Assembly (NCBI GenBank): GCA_030068075.1
Contig: CM057837.1
Coordinates: 26,957,089 to 27,021,088 of the forward strand
DNA: 64,000 nt
Direction: 5' to 3'
DNA from: Paguma larvata
Taxonomy: Eukaryota > Chordata > Mammalia > Carnivora > Viverridae
Made by a program: the position numbers and the translations under genes. Below are positions 46,830-59,100 of this stretch, one piece after another (position 1 is the first letter of the stretch; the number at the start of each line of letters is the position of its first letter). Below the pieces are notes generated by a model. It was not told where the DNA came from. It was given only the letters and a program-made list of their open reading frames with translations, and did no database searches.

Positions 46830-49149
46830 CTCCTTTAATTCTCCATCACTCTTTTGTACTTCTCATGAGGCCACAGTTCTTCCAGGGGGCACCCTGCCTG
46901 TTAACTAAACGTGTGAGTAAATTTATAACCTGCGGGCAGGACATAGCAGAATGCGGTTTATCCCTCATCATTGGAGAATGAAACAAAACATGTAACCGAG
47001 TTCTCCAACTTCCGTGAAATGCGCTTTGAAAATACTAAACCTTTTATGGAAATATTTCCAGAATGAGTTACAAATGCCTCTACCTTCTGAACCAGATTTA
47101 ACTGAACATAATGGAGACATTGTAATGGGTCAAGGTAATCACTATAATCATCATTTATAGATTTGCGTTGTGGTCCGGGGATGTCCACGGGGCAGCTGTG
47201 TGTAGAGTTTTCGCCCCTTCGCTAAATGACCCCATACGGCGATCCTTTTGTACTTTTATTTCCTTTCTCCATTAGGCTGTCATTTCTTACAGCCCTGTGC
47301 CTAGTTACGGCCTTATGTTACTCATAATTACCAATGCGTGGCCTGCAGGGTAGGGAAATAGGTTTTGTTCAGCTGCATAGACATCAAATTCTCCAAGATA
47401 GAGATCATGTGGTTGCAATAAAATCGTTCAGAGAACGGCTCATCCGTGAGAGCTGTTTGTTAGTTCCCGCAGATTATGGCCTGAGCAGAGGAAAACAGGC
47501 CTAGGAAGAAGTGAGTTGGTGATTTCTCGCTGGCTAGCTGCAGAACCGAGACCGGAAGCCAAGTCCAAGTGTTCTCACCACAGGACTTACTCTTCCCTCA
47601 CAATTTATTTTTGGAAAGTATGACTGCATGATTCTCCTCTGGTTTATCCTACATTTTGGGTGGCCGAGTTTCTGGAAGCAGAGCCAACAGATAAGTGTGA
47701 TTTGACTTTGTAAATATTCACGCATGTGGACCTCCTGGTGTTCCAATGAACCTTTTTGAGCCGGTGAGATTGAGAATCATGCCTGCAGCTGGCGAAGGGA
47801 GAAAGGGGGGGAGTTTCCTTGGTGTGTATGTGTCCCCAAAGGGGTCGGCTCCTAAATGCGCCAGAGCTTAGGCCATCAGATCGTGTGTGCTTTGCCCCCA
47901 GAGCTCCCCATCATCATCTTCCACATCAGTGCTTGGCTCTGGACACATTTTCAGGCAAGGTTCCAGCGAGGCCAAACCCTAGAAAGAGCTGTTCCTTACG
48001 TCCTTACGTGCAGACAGCGTTGACTGTCCTGTGTCCGTGGCCATTTCTTTCCTCCTTATGTAATCCTAATTTTATTCCGGATGCAGAGACAACTTAAAAT
48101 ATATAATCTCCCGGCTTTCTTTGCAGCAATGTGGCCATTTGATACATTTCTGACCAGTGAATGGGCACAGCAAGACCTGGTGAAGATGCTCAAGTATTTA
48201 GGGGGAAGCGTACCAATGTCGGCAGGTTAATCAAGACTAGAACTGACGGGTGGACGGAGAGGCGGCCAGCAGGATAGCTCACAATACAGCAGGTATGGGA
48301 ACGTGTTACTGACAGAATCTAGGAGTCGGGTATACAAACGCCTCCTGTAACGTACTTTCGACTTCGCCAGATGTTAAAAACCTCTTTTCAGAATCAAATG
48401 TTGGGAAACCAACGTCCTGTGGAGGAGGCGTCTGGCCCTTAGCTTTTCATCTTTCTCCTTCTTTCTCCCGGACCAAATGCAGAGGGCTGTGTCGACTTGT
48501 GACAGCGCTGGCGGGTCGGCCGCCCGCGGGACCTGAAAGCTGGTGGACAGAGCTGGTGGGTCGTTACGTGTTCCTTGACCCGTCGCTCGCACCAGCGATT
48601 TCGTTCCGGGCCTCTTGCTCCACGAGGCCAGTGAGTCCTCATACGTTGAGACCGTGAAGGCTGGGTTTTCTAACTGATGCGTCTGGATACTCTGGACAAA
48701 AATACTTGTTTGCAGTTTCAGAGACAGTGCTTGGTTAGAGCTTGGATAGAGACGGGCCCCACACTGCTTTCTCTCCCGGGGGCTGTCTGCTGGGCTGCGG
48801 TCGACATTTTGCTTGTTCTCAGCACATGAGCTTTGAGGAAGGGTCTCAACTCCCGGGCATGCGACAGCAGCACAGCACAGGGCTGCGGGCACCGCCTTTC
48901 GAAGCAGCAGCTGTAGTCAAGCAGCCGAGGGGTCCTTCCTATGGACGCAGAGGTGACCTTCTAGAAGGGCAAAATGGAATGCAAAAGGGAAGCCGGGATC
49001 CTGTCAAGCACTGCCCTGGAATCAGGGATTTCCCAATCAGGGTTGGGGGAGGAGGGGTCCCGATGTACTGCCCACACGGGCTGCTGTCTAACTTGGAAAA
49101 GCAAGATTGCAAAAGTATGGCCGACGGCCGAACTCCAACTCCTCTTGTT
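46830..49149. other. Intergenic sequence, no gene recognised
   Basis: Mostly unique sequence. The CpG-rich part near 48480-48640 and the minus-strand frame at 48374-48892 show no recognisable protein domain. Confidence 0.5.
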
Positions 49150-49165
49150 AAAAAATAAACTGCAG

Positions 49166-49381
49166 GGGCACCTGTGTGGCTCAGTCGGTTAAGCGGCTGA
49201 CTTCGGCTTAGGTCATGATCTCACAGTCTGTGAGTTCGAGCCCCGAGTCAGGCTATGTGCTGACAGCTCAGAGCCTGGAGCCTGCTTCGGATTCTGTGTC
49301 ACCCTCTCTCTCTCTCTGCCCTTCCCCTGCTCATGCTCTGTCTCTATGTCTCTCAAAAATAAATAAAACGTCAGAAAATTA
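49166..49381 (+). mobile_element. Felid SINE, first of an abutting pair
   Basis: Sense full-length copy close to consensus. Bounded by AAAAAATAAACTGCAG at 49150-49165 and 49382-49397. Confidence 0.95.
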
Positions 49382-49397
49382 AAAAAAATAAACTGCA

Positions 49398-49636
49398 GGG
49401 ACGCCTCAGTGGCTCAGTTAGTTAAGTGTCTGACTCTTGATTTCTGTGGGTCATGGTCCCATGGTTGGTGGGTTCGAGCCCCGTGTCCGGCTTTGAGTTG
49501 ATAGTGTAGAGTCTGCTTGGGATTCTCTCTCTCTCCTCCTCTCTCTCTCTGCCCCTCCCTGCTCTCTCTCTCTCTCTCTCTCTCAAAATGAATAAAATAA
49601 GCAAATAAAAAAAAGGGATTTTAAGGAAAAAATTTA
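49398..49636 (+). mobile_element. Felid SINE, second of an abutting pair
   Basis: Sense copy with a more diverged head ('gggacgcctcagtggctcag') and body. Bounded by the same 16-bp target site at 49382-49397 and 49637-49652. Confidence 0.95.
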
Positions 49637-49652
49637 AAAAAATAAACTGCAG

Positions 49653-50580
49653 TAAGAGTTCTATTTTGGTTACAGGCAGATTTTTTTTTAATGTGTCATT
49701 ATTAGATTTCCTGCATATTTTGTAGACATGTCCAGCAAAGCATTCCCTCTTGCTTCTAGCCCAGGTCAGTGTTTTGTCATCTGCTCTCATTTCAGTTCTG
49801 TGTCTCTTAGGATTCACCCTCAGGGAGGAAACACCACCAGCCTTTGATTGTTTCCCCGCGGGTGTGGGCATCCTGCTTCTTGGGACAGCAGCTGGTGGAG
49901 GTTAATACTTCTGTCTCCGAATGTCAGGGGTGGTCCAGAACCCTCTGCACCTCACTGCTCCCCCCTCCACCCCTGCCCTGACCCCCCACTCGGAGGCAAA
50001 AACTCTTCACAGGACATTTCAGGTCGCAGAGCAAGAAAAGGGTCTCAGGATTCGAAGGGCTTCTAGAACATGGTCAGATCTGATTTCGCTCTGTGTCTGT
50101 TGTTACAGTCAGAGAACGTACTTCCCTCCACTCAGGTCTCCGGAGCTATCTGTATCTCCCTCGTGGTGTGCTTGCTGGGGTGTGGTCCAGGAGGCAGCAC
50201 AGCATCAAGGCTCTGCACTGTGGGAAACACAGCGTGACACAGGAGCCACTATCCTTTCACCGAAGCTCTAGGCTACGGGACCTCCAGAGTGGCCAAGGGT
50301 GTGTGTGCCACGTGGATTTGTTCTGTCCTCCAGTCGCAAAGCTCCAGGGGGCACCTCCTGGACACTGGTCTGGGAGGGAGATGGGAAGGGAGATCCCATC
50401 AGGTCCCCTCGGGACCAGGTGGGCAGGCAGCCAGAGGGCAGCTTTCGGGGCCATGAGCCCGACCACCAACCTTGGAGGGAGCAAGCCTGGCCTCCAGACA
50501 TGCAACGGCATCCCATCTGGGTTAGGGCAGGGCTAGGCTGTGAGTCTCCCATGGGAAAGTCTTCTTGCACAGAGAAAATT
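49653..50580. other. Intergenic sequence, no gene recognised
   Basis: GC-moderate unique-looking sequence. Overlapping frames on both strands (50093-50586) show no recognisable protein domain. Confidence 0.5.
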
Positions 50581-50584
50581 CCCT

Positions 50585-50765
50585 AATTTACCTGTTCCAT
50601 GCTTCTGATGCCCATCCCACTGCCTCCACGCAGACCTCACTCTTCTGGGCTCAGATGGTAATCCAGTTGCCAGCTGAATCACAGGGGTCTTGGCTACGTC
50701 CTACTCATCCTCCAGGACCCAGATTAGGTGTCCCGCCTTCCAGGAGCCTTCCTGACTGTACGTCC
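50585..50765 (+). repeat. Possible L2 fragment
   Basis: 'acgtcctactcatcctccaggacccagattaggtgtcccgccttccaggagccttcctgac' resembles the sense L2 3' region. Confidence 0.4.
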
Positions 50766-50884
50766 TGACCAGGTGCCGCCGTTAGATGTAGGATTGGGTG
50801 ATGCAAGCTTCGGTGAAGACAGGAGAGGAGACGGAGGTCTGTTTCCACATATGCTAAAGGAGGGGTTAGATTAAAATAAAGGTC

Positions 50885-51115
50885 GGCCAGTTATGAGTGG
50901 CCTGTGGACCAAGTGTGACCTGCCGGCTGTTTCTGTAAAGAGAGTTTTGTTGGAGCACACCAACCATGCTTACCTGTTTACATGTTGTCTGTTACCTGCG
51001 TTCACGCTACAGCGGCAGAGTGAACCAGTGGCCACAGAGGTTGTATGGCCCACACAACCCAAAATACGTACTATCAGGCCTTTTACAGCAAAGTTTGATG
51101 ACCCCACACTAGATA
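50885..51115 (-). repeat. MER-class DNA transposon fossil, probable
   Basis: On the complement it reads like a common mammalian medium-reiterated element: 'ggtcatcaaactttgctgtaaaaggcc', then 'ttgtgtgggccatacaacctctgtgg', then 'aacaaaactctctttacag'. I cannot assign the exact family. Confidence 0.4.
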
Positions 51116-51859
51116 AACTGAACTATTCCTTCTATCAGGAACCCCCGCATGCTTTCCTGCGCAGGCAGAACACACAGTCTGCATTAACTGTGGTTTCCCC
51201 TAAAGAACTCCCGAGCAGACAGTGAGTGTCATTCTCTGGGATGATGGGGAGTGAAGACCGAGTCTTTGGAACACAGAATGTAGGCCGGGCTCTGTCCTTT
51301 GGGGAGGCTAATTTTTATTCTGTACAGAAAGTTCTGCTCAGTGTCATCATGAAGCCCACTGGGGAGCTGCTCGTGTGTACCAGTTGGCAAAGCGTGTACT
51401 CGCGATGAAAAACAATGAGGCTTCCAGGAAGCCACTGTCCGCAGACGCGCTCATTTGCGTAAGAGCTGATCCACGTGAGGGCTCAGGGATCTAAGCGGCG
51501 TGGTTGGACTGGCTTGGGAATCATCAACCCTGTGTGGGTTTTCCTTGCGCGACTGCAGGAGAAAGCAAGAATCAGGAGCTTGGAGCTGGCCTGGCTTTCC
51601 GAGAGGCTCTGATAGCAGGCTTAAACAGTTTCCGGGTGGGTTGGATGAAGACGCGAGCATGTGGAGGGATGGGTGGAGGTAGTCCGGGCTGCTTTTTGTT
51701 CAGCCCGTGCATCCTTTCTTCTTGATTCCCTTCTTCCTCTCACACCATCCTTTTCCAGTCTTTTCTCCTGAATCCTTAAAGGCAGACTTCAAGTCAAGAG
51801 AGTTCTTGTTCATTTTTGAACCACTGCGGGGCATTACTGGCCTCAATTCTTTACGCCTC

Positions 51860-52310
51860 CTGTATGCATCCTTTCCTAGTGATTTTGTGTTCTCCCTCTG
51901 TCTCCATGCAGAATGGCAGAATATAGTTGCATCTCTTTGAACTTGGGCTTGACCATGTGACTTGTTTGGTTAATGACCCATAGGTGAAATGACAGCATGC
52001 CAGCTCTGATCCTAGGCTCATGTTTCCATTTGTCATGTGGTACATCTACATCGCTTAAGAAAAATATGCCCACGTTAGGCATAAGAGGGCAAAGGAAGAT
52101 GATCAAAGGGGGATGAAAGAGACATGGAATGGAGATGCCCCCATCAACTGACAGACCTGCAGTGAGAGCTGCCAAGATGTCTAACACAGAGCCGTTGGGC
52201 TCAGCCTAGGTCAGCTAAATCCTAGCAGAAGCACAGATGTGCAGAATGATAAATCCTTGAGACTGTAGGCCACTGACATTTGGGTAGTTTGTTATGCAGT
52301 GGAGCTGATA
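51860..52310 (+). repeat. MaLR/MLT1-like LTR fossil
   Basis: 'ttgaacttgggcttgaccatgtgacttgtttggttaatgacc' and the 3' end 'atgataaatccttgagactgtaggccactgacatttgggtagtttgttatgcag' resemble MLT1-type solo LTRs. No internal region accompanies it. Confidence 0.55.
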
Positions 52311-52446
52311 CCAACCTCCCACGAGTTCTGTAAGAGAGATTTTACCAGAAAGCAAGAAAACTGCTAAATGAAGGGGCTAGAGAGTCCATCTGCTATGTTT
52401 AGAAGCAAATAGCAAACATAGAGAGAGACCTTATTTATTTCTTGAT

Positions 52447-52508
52447 TAGAAAGGAGAAGAAAGAGAAGGAGGAGGGGGAAAGGGGGGAGGAGGAGGAGGA
52501 GAGAAGGA

Positions 52509-52540
<32 letters not shown>

Positions 52541-52555
52541 GAAAAGGGAGAGAGA
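52447..52555 (+). repeat. GGA/GAA-rich purine tract
   Basis: About 110 bp almost purely of G and A on this strand. The Leu/Pro-rich frame on the other strand is a composition artefact. Confidence 0.9.
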
Positions 52556-53159
52556 ATATGAGGCATTCGATTGAGAGAGAGAGCATAAAAAAAGAGATGG
52601 CCTATTGCTTAGAAGAGGAGAACACAGCCTGAAGATGCATGAGACCATTATTTTGGAAAATATGTACCTAAGGAAATAACAAAAAAAGGTTTTAGATAGC
52701 TTCTGCTTGGCACTTGTAAGAAAATTCAAGAAAATATGGACTATTTTCTTGAGAATAAGAAATTAAATGTAAGATAAGACAACAGTATCGACAACGTGCA
52801 GTCTCTTGTGTCACTTGCTAGCTGTCATGTCCGAGGACCCTCAAACAGCCCTACGGGGAGGCCTGTGAGGGGAGGACTGGAGACCTGCAAATGGCCGGCA
52901 CTAATTTGCAGCCACCTTGGAAGTGGATCCTCCAGCCTTCAGATGGCAGTTATTTGACAAGATACAAGTACAGTGACTTTTATGACCTACCCTCAGAGGT
53001 CATGCTCCACCATTTCCTCAGGGTCCTATTGGTCATAGTCAGCCCCGTTCAGTGTGGAAGGAAATACGTGAGCCTGTGAAGGCCGGGAGAGTGGAATCAT
53101 TGGGAGCCATCTTGGAGTGGGATACTTCCCCAATGGAAGACTTCTTCCAGTAAATGATA

Positions 53160-53345
53160 GTTGCTAATATTCGCCCTGTTGAAAGTGCTTTATGTGTATT
53201 AACCCATTTAATCTTCCCCACAACCCTTGTACTATTATCCTCGTCTTATAGGTGAGGACACTGAGACACCAAGAGTTTAGTAAATGCCATTTGCTCCTTA
53301 TGCAGAAAACCCAGGATCGAAGCTCAGGCGTCTGGCTTGGGAAGC
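53160..53345 (-). repeat. MIR SINE fossil
   Basis: 'aagtgctttatgtgtattaacccatttaatcttccccacaaccc' and 'cttataggtgaggacactgagac' are antisense MIR. Confidence 0.7.
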
Positions 53346-54490
53346 CACCCTCGGAAGCATTCTGGCAGCCTACCCCTTGGTCGTACTAAATTCTGTCACT
53401 ACGGCTTGGTTTACAATTGTTTTGTGGGCGTGGAAATGGAAATATCAACAAGAGGGAGCTGGGGAAATGGGGGCCACTTGTTTGCCACGGTGCTAAGAAT
53501 AGCAGCTCAAGAGTCCGGAAGCCCCGCTCTGCTGGAAAGATGGTGATCTATACCATGACCCTCTGTGCACACAGCGCCGGTGGCAGCTGCCTCCTTGTTT
53601 CTCATCCCGGCACAGGAATGGCCCAGGACGCCTTCCAATGGGGTGTATACACAGCAACCAAGCCACTGGGCATCTTCACACCTCCTCGGAAAAGAATACA
53701 ATTAACATTTCCCTTTAAATAAATTCTCCAAGTCAGTCTCTTAACTGTTAGCTGCTCTCGGCCACCAGGGAGGGCAGGCAGGTGGGGAACATCTCACACC
53801 TCTGTTTGATGAGTGAGGGGGGGGCAGTAAATCATAAATGAAAATTCAGCCTGCTCAGAAGGGCCCTGCTTATACATTTGACCCCAGGAGAGTGTTAACT
53901 GACAGCAGAAGAAAGTGACTGGGTGTCCCAGGAACGACCCACGGTCACCTGCAAAGTCCCTCATCCCTGGGGCCTCAGTCGCGTTTTGGGGTCTCAAAGG
54001 ATGCCGCGCCGCCGGTCTTGGTGGGGAAAACCAACAGGGTGCGTCCCAGAGAACAGCAAGTGGGACTCGCAGCAGGGAGGCCGCCACGGAGGGAACCACG
54101 TGGGGAGGACGGGGATCGGCCGCACCGCTGTTTTCGCCGCTCTAGCTTCATAACTCTTCTTTTTTTCTTCCTGGCTCCGGAGATGATTTCACATGTGGCT
54201 CACAGCTGACTCTCGTAGGAGCTCAGAGAAGCGACGAGAAGACAAATACCAGCTGGACACCTTTACACCATTCTGTGCGGATCGAGGATGGAGCCAGATG
54301 GAACTCCTTCCAACGGGAAGAGGGAGGGCCACAGGGGCACTGGGCTTATGTGTTCAGGGATAGGAGACGGTATGTATGAGCAAGGGGGCATCCGGGAAAC
54401 CACCGAGTATGGTCACTGGGGCCCCTCTCTGGTTTCCAAAAGCCCTTGGTGTGTGTGGTCCAATCAAGTGGTAATAACAGGAAACACACA
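53346..54490. other. Intergenic sequence, no gene recognised
   Basis: No repeat recognised with confidence. Frames at 53417-53722 and 53794-54099 lack domains and codon-like signals. Confidence 0.45.
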
Positions 54491-54499
54491 CGAGCCTTG

Positions 54500-54685
54500 T
54501 ACTCTTGTAAGTGTAATACGTAGTGATCTTTTGAGGTGGGTGTGCTGTTATTCCCCTTTTACAGATAAGGAAAGTGAGGCGCAGCGAGATGAAGTAACCC
54601 GCCCGGCTCTATCCAGGCGCAAGCTGCAGAGCCAGGACGGCAGCCCAGAGTGTCTGGCTCCAGAGCCCACCTTCACGACCACGGT
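54500..54685 (-). repeat. MIR SINE fossil
   Basis: 'tgctgttattccccttttacagataaggaaagtgaggcgcagcgag' and 'gtgtctggctccagagccc' are antisense MIR. Confidence 0.7.
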
Positions 54686-55114
54686 TCCCCACTGATTCTC
54701 CAAGCGCAGGGACCCTTGAGGCATCTGGCTCCGCCTCTCCCTCGGTCACTCATCCCTGAACCATCTTTAGGGTCTTTGCAATCTCTGTGTCCCACCTCTA
54801 GTGTCAGCAACTTAACTTTTCTATTCTAATAATTCACTACATCTCCTTAAATATATTCCTCTTACATGAAATCTTGATATTCCCACTAGGGGTGAAAAAG
54901 CATCATCAGCCATAAAAATGGAAAGGAAATATAAAAATAAAGTCAGTGAAAACAATGTCACTAAATTTTAGCTGAGTCCCGGGGCCCCCGGTGGCTGAGT
55001 CGAGGGATGAAAAGAGAAGAGGAAGAGGAGTCACGCGTTCACAGGACCTGCCCCAGGGGTACGCTGTGTGCCCTCAGGGGCCCCTGGGAGAAAACGGGGT
55101 TGAAGGCTGCTTTC

Positions 55115-55225
55115 TTTTCACCAGGAGGAGACGAGGAGACGGAGACTCAGGAAAGGAGACTGCCGCGCCCAGGCCCAGCATTCAGGACCCCTGACTCCTG
55201 AGCGTGGCGCCCGCTACACTCATGT
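55115..55225 (-). repeat. Possible MIR fragment
   Basis: 'gaggagacggagactcaggaaagg' and 'ggacccctgactcctgagcg' resemble the antisense MIR core, with many changes. Confidence 0.35.
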
Positions 55226-56159
55226 CTAGCCACATTTTCACCCGCACCGCGCCCACCAGGTTAATTCCCGAGTTAATTCGTGTAACATCCATGTGGATGG
55301 TGGCTCCGCCCTCCAGTTCTCCTGTTCCCGAAGCAATTCCTAACCTCTGCTGGCCTAGCCGTTGTTGGCCACTCTGGAGGGAGCCCCTGGCCCCACGGGA
55401 ACTTGGAATCAGGGCCTCTAGATCTAGGGGCCTGCTGTCGCTGTGGTGTGACTCGTTTGCCTTCTTTCCATCGGCCAGCCCGTCTCCAAGTGGGGGCTAC
55501 CAGCACTTTCTCTGTGGACCTCAGAGGGCTGCGGTTGGGATGCCAAGGAGGTCGCGGGTTTGGAAATGCTATGGTAGACAACATGGCTCGGAGTGCGCTC
55601 GAGTGTTCACCCCGCCCCTCGCTTACCCTGCACGCGGAAGCGATGAGAACCATGAGGAAGGGGACAGGCATTTGCACACAAAAGAGATAACTCAGAGCGG
55701 ACTCATGCGCTCATAGGATGTCTACTGATGCTGCTGCACGATGCGCCGGTGCCGGCGAGGATGAAAGAATTGGGTTGCGACACCACGTGGCCCTGACGTG
55801 AAGGCAGTCATGGTGTAAAAGGCAAATCACACACAGTTGTGTGCGTGATGGGATTCCTCACGCTCCAGACACTCTGTCTTCTTGAGACCCAGGCCCAGCA
55901 GGCTGGGTCGTCTGTTTTCCCCAATCCCATGACTTCAGAGCTAACAGAGGAGAAGTGAGCAGCGCTCTTTCTGGGGCAAGGCAAAACCTCCTTGATGAAG
56001 AGGAGGGGCTGACTTGGAGGGAAGAGGGAAGAGAAGGAAGCATTTGTGCCTTGAAGTCTGAGGTCACTTCGTGGAGGAGCGCGAACCCCGCACACTTCAT
56101 GACCTTGAGGTTTCTTGTTTTGTCGAATATGGTGATGAATAACCAATATTCACAGTGAC

Positions 56160-56403
56160 CCCCTGAATCAAGCGCTTTGATTTGCTCACACCCTCTGCCC
56201 GGAACACTCCTCCCCAGACCTCTGCTGGTCTGACTCCTTACTGACTTCAGGCCTCTGCTCAAATGTGCCCAACCTCAGCGAGACCCATCCTGACCACCCA
56301 AGTCTCACTTATGTCCCATCTTGACTCTTGGAACGCTTCCTGTATTTTTTTCTGTAGCACTTACCACCTTCAGACATAATATTTATCACCATTGGTCTAT
56401 TTC

Positions 56404-56404
<1 letters not shown>
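56160..56404 (+). repeat. L2 LINE fossil, sense 3' end
   Basis: 'ctctgcccggaacactcctccccagacctctgctgg', 'ttcaggcctctgctcaaatgtgccc' and 'catcctgaccacccaagtc' match the sense L2 3' end. Confidence 0.7.

Positions 56405-56448
<44 letters not shown>
56405..56448 (+). repeat. (TATC)n microsatellite
   Basis: Eleven tandem TATC units, immediately upstream of a SINE target site. Confidence 0.97.
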
Positions 56449-56470
56449 ATCTTACCTGACTTATCACTTT

Positions 56471-56681
56471 TTTTTTTTAACGTTTATTTATTTTTGAGAG
56501 ACATAGAGACAGAGCGTGAGCGGGAGAGGGGCAGAGAGAGAGGGAGACACAGAATCGGAAGCAGGCTCCAGGCTCTGAGCTGTCAGTACAGAGCCCGACG
56601 AGGGGCTCGAACTCACAGACCGAGAGATCATGACCTGAGGTGAAGTCGGCCGCCCAACCGACTGAGCCCCCCAGGCGCCCT
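56471..56681 (-). mobile_element. Felid SINE, antisense
   Basis: Full-length reversed copy with an intact body, flanked by target-site duplication CTGACTTATCACTTT (56456-56470) and CTGACTTACCACTTT (56682-56696), one mismatch. Confidence 0.95.
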
Positions 56682-57199
56682 CTGACTTACCACTTTATAT
56701 ATCATCTTTCTACCTATCACCTACCTACCTTTCGTTTATTATGTCTTTTGTTTGGCCCCATCTCTGGAATATAACTTCCACAAGTGCAAGAGTGTTTGGT
56801 TTTTTCCTAGACAGAGCGCGTGGCCTGAGCGTGCAGTGGCCACCTCGTACGTGTCTGTAGGTTAACCTCCGACTCTGAGTCATCGAGGTCAAATTGTAGT
56901 TCATATATTTTGAACATAGAGCCCGTGATATGTGATATGTGCTCATCACCTGAGACCTTATAAGGTGTCAGCGGGCACAAAATTCCTGGTTCCGCCCGCT
57001 GACCTTTGTATTCAGCAGCAAGCCAGGGTGGGCGCACGGAAGCCACGGCCCTTCTCTACCCAGCCTCCTCTCCTGGACTTCCCTTGAGGGATTTCCCATG
57101 GAAGAGCTTCTACAGAGAAACAGGTTTTCTTTATTTTTATTTTTGTTTTGCCATTTGCCCAATTTCCCTCATAATTTCTGTATTTCTTACTATTCTTTA

Positions 57200-59100
57200 A
57201 AAGTCCTTTAGCAGATATGTCACCAGGATCCCTGTGGTAGGACTGACATCAAGAACAAGGACAATAGAGTGCGAATTGCAATTTACTTGTCCGTACCCAT
57301 CCACTTAAAAAAAAACACAACTATAACAGCAAAAGTTTCAAATTAGCAACCCCAAAATGCCTCTTTTAACGTAAGTACTTTTTAGGACTACCGTTGCCAT
57401 AGCAACTTGAAGCCTCTCTTGATGGTCACTGTACCCGGTTCTATTGAAGCTAAAAATTACCTTAGCCTTGTGCATATGCTCGGCCGGCACAGTAAAGCCT
57501 GGGTTCCAGAAAATTAAAACTTTTCTTAACCAGTTTGAAATTACTTCTACTGGAGCAAAAGAAACCTCTCAAATCTAAGTGTTTTTCTTCTTAAAAAAAA
57601 AAAAAGGCATAATTTGTCGGACATTAAAATAACAAAAGGGCTTTGAGAAAGGATTATGAGTTTCTGCTGTTTCGCCCGCTAGAATAGATTTACCTTATAT
57701 CTGACTGATGTAATCTTGCATTCTGAGGTAATGTTTTAGCTCTTTTTCTTCCCATAAATAAAGATCTCAATGATAGCACTCCATTCTTTCTCTAGAACAT
57801 TCCTTTAGATTTTTCGCTCTCCATCTTGTAAGCCGTTTCAACCAGGATGGCGTACAAATTGGATGCAGGACTTCTGTCGGGGCAGGGAGCTCATTACCAG
57901 AGGTTTTTATTGCTACAAGCTTCAAATGGAAAATGTTTTAAGTCTGGAGAGTTTCAGTGGAGCTGCCCCACGTCAGATGCCTTCCCTGAGCTACAGGGAG
58001 AAGAAATTCAAGAAATTCGGTTCAGGGTTCTCTTCTTAACCCTGAAGTCGCCTGGCCCTGGGATCTCCCTGAGCTCGGGGCTGCAGAAGAATACCCACTG
58101 GGGTAATTCTGATTTCAGAAAGAAAGCCCCGTTTACAGCCCGGCCTGCCTGCTAACCGCGTGAGCTTCCTCCCCCGCCCCCCCCATCCCTTGCAACCTCA
58201 GCCCACCGGCCTACAACTCTCCAGGGCAAAATCTCTTTAAAAATTCACAGATATATCCCTCTCCATGCAAATCCACCGCAGAAACTACCCGGGCTTTGAA
58301 TATCTTTTGAAACCGAAACAACTGTATGTAAATAAAGGGCTGTTATTTACCAACAAGAGGACAAAAGCCCCGGGGCACCCCCCTCAGCTCGGGGGGCCCT
58401 CGAAGGACTTCTCTCCCCAGCAACTTCATACTTATTAGCTTGATTGCCAACTTCGGTTTATTATTCACAAACTCACCCTGAGCCCTGCCTTTGAATGCGT
58501 AGAAAAAATGGTGTTTATGTTCCAGATTTTTTTGCTTTATTCTCATGACTGAAGTAAACGATGAAGTATTTTCTGCCTCAGCAGAGCCAGCAGGGAAGAA
58601 ACACATGTTGTAATTATCTTAAATAAGCAGGCAGGGGACTCGGCTTCTGGACCGTGCGGGAGGGGCCCCGGGAAAGAGTGGGGGACAGTGGGATGTCCTG
58701 TCATCTAGGCCTTCCCCGCACCTGCTCGCTTGGGACTAAGGGAAGGAGCCGGCCACCTTGCAAAGACGGCTTGTATGCAATTTAGTGACCGAAATGTGCT
58801 CTCCAGCCAGTAAAACACATACTATTAATTGGGGCTGTTTTGAAAGATGAACATTGATGAACATGTTCCAACGTTTTAAAGGAAAATCATCGCATCTGGG
58901 CCACACGAAATGGCGGGAGCCGACCTCAACTTGGCTCAAAGAAAAATTCCATTAAAAAGTCATCCCTTACCATAAATTCTTAGGAATCTGAAACAAAGAG
59001 CTTCAGTTCAAGATTCTGATCAGGACAAACCAATCGGGCGGTTTTCAAAGTACAGGTAGCCTTCGATGGTGGGCCTCAACCATAATCTCGAAATCTGCTT
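57200..59100. other. Repeat-poor block with RFX and octamer motifs
   Basis: About 1.9 kb with almost no recognisable transposon, in contrast to its surroundings. It includes GTTGCCATAGCAAC at 57393-57406, a close match to the RFX X-box. It also includes the octamer ATGCAAAT at 58265-58272. A 102-codon frame (57847-58155) starts at an ATG with A at -3 and G at +4 but shows no known domain. A conserved non-coding element is the most likely interpretation. Confidence 0.35.
57393..57406. promoter_or_regulatory. Candidate RFX X-box
   Basis: GTTGCCATAGCAAC matches the X-box form GTTGCCATGGCAAC at 13 of 14 positions, with intact half sites. The motif is seen; binding is inferred. Confidence 0.45.

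Noticed and set aside
48374..48892. 172-codon minus-strand open frame in CpG-rich DNA
   Set aside because: No recognisable domain and no splice or start context. It overlaps frames of similar length on the other strand, so it is probably chance in GC-rich sequence.
50340..50356. Possible CTCF site (CTCCAGGGGGCAC)
   Set aside because: It matches the core but not the upstream part of the motif. Such partial matches are common, and several others occur in the window (near 26235 and 46885).
55204..55716. 170-codon open frame with a GC-rich 5' side
   Set aside because: A 134-codon frame overlaps it on the opposite strand. There is no domain, and it adjoins a MIR-like fragment.
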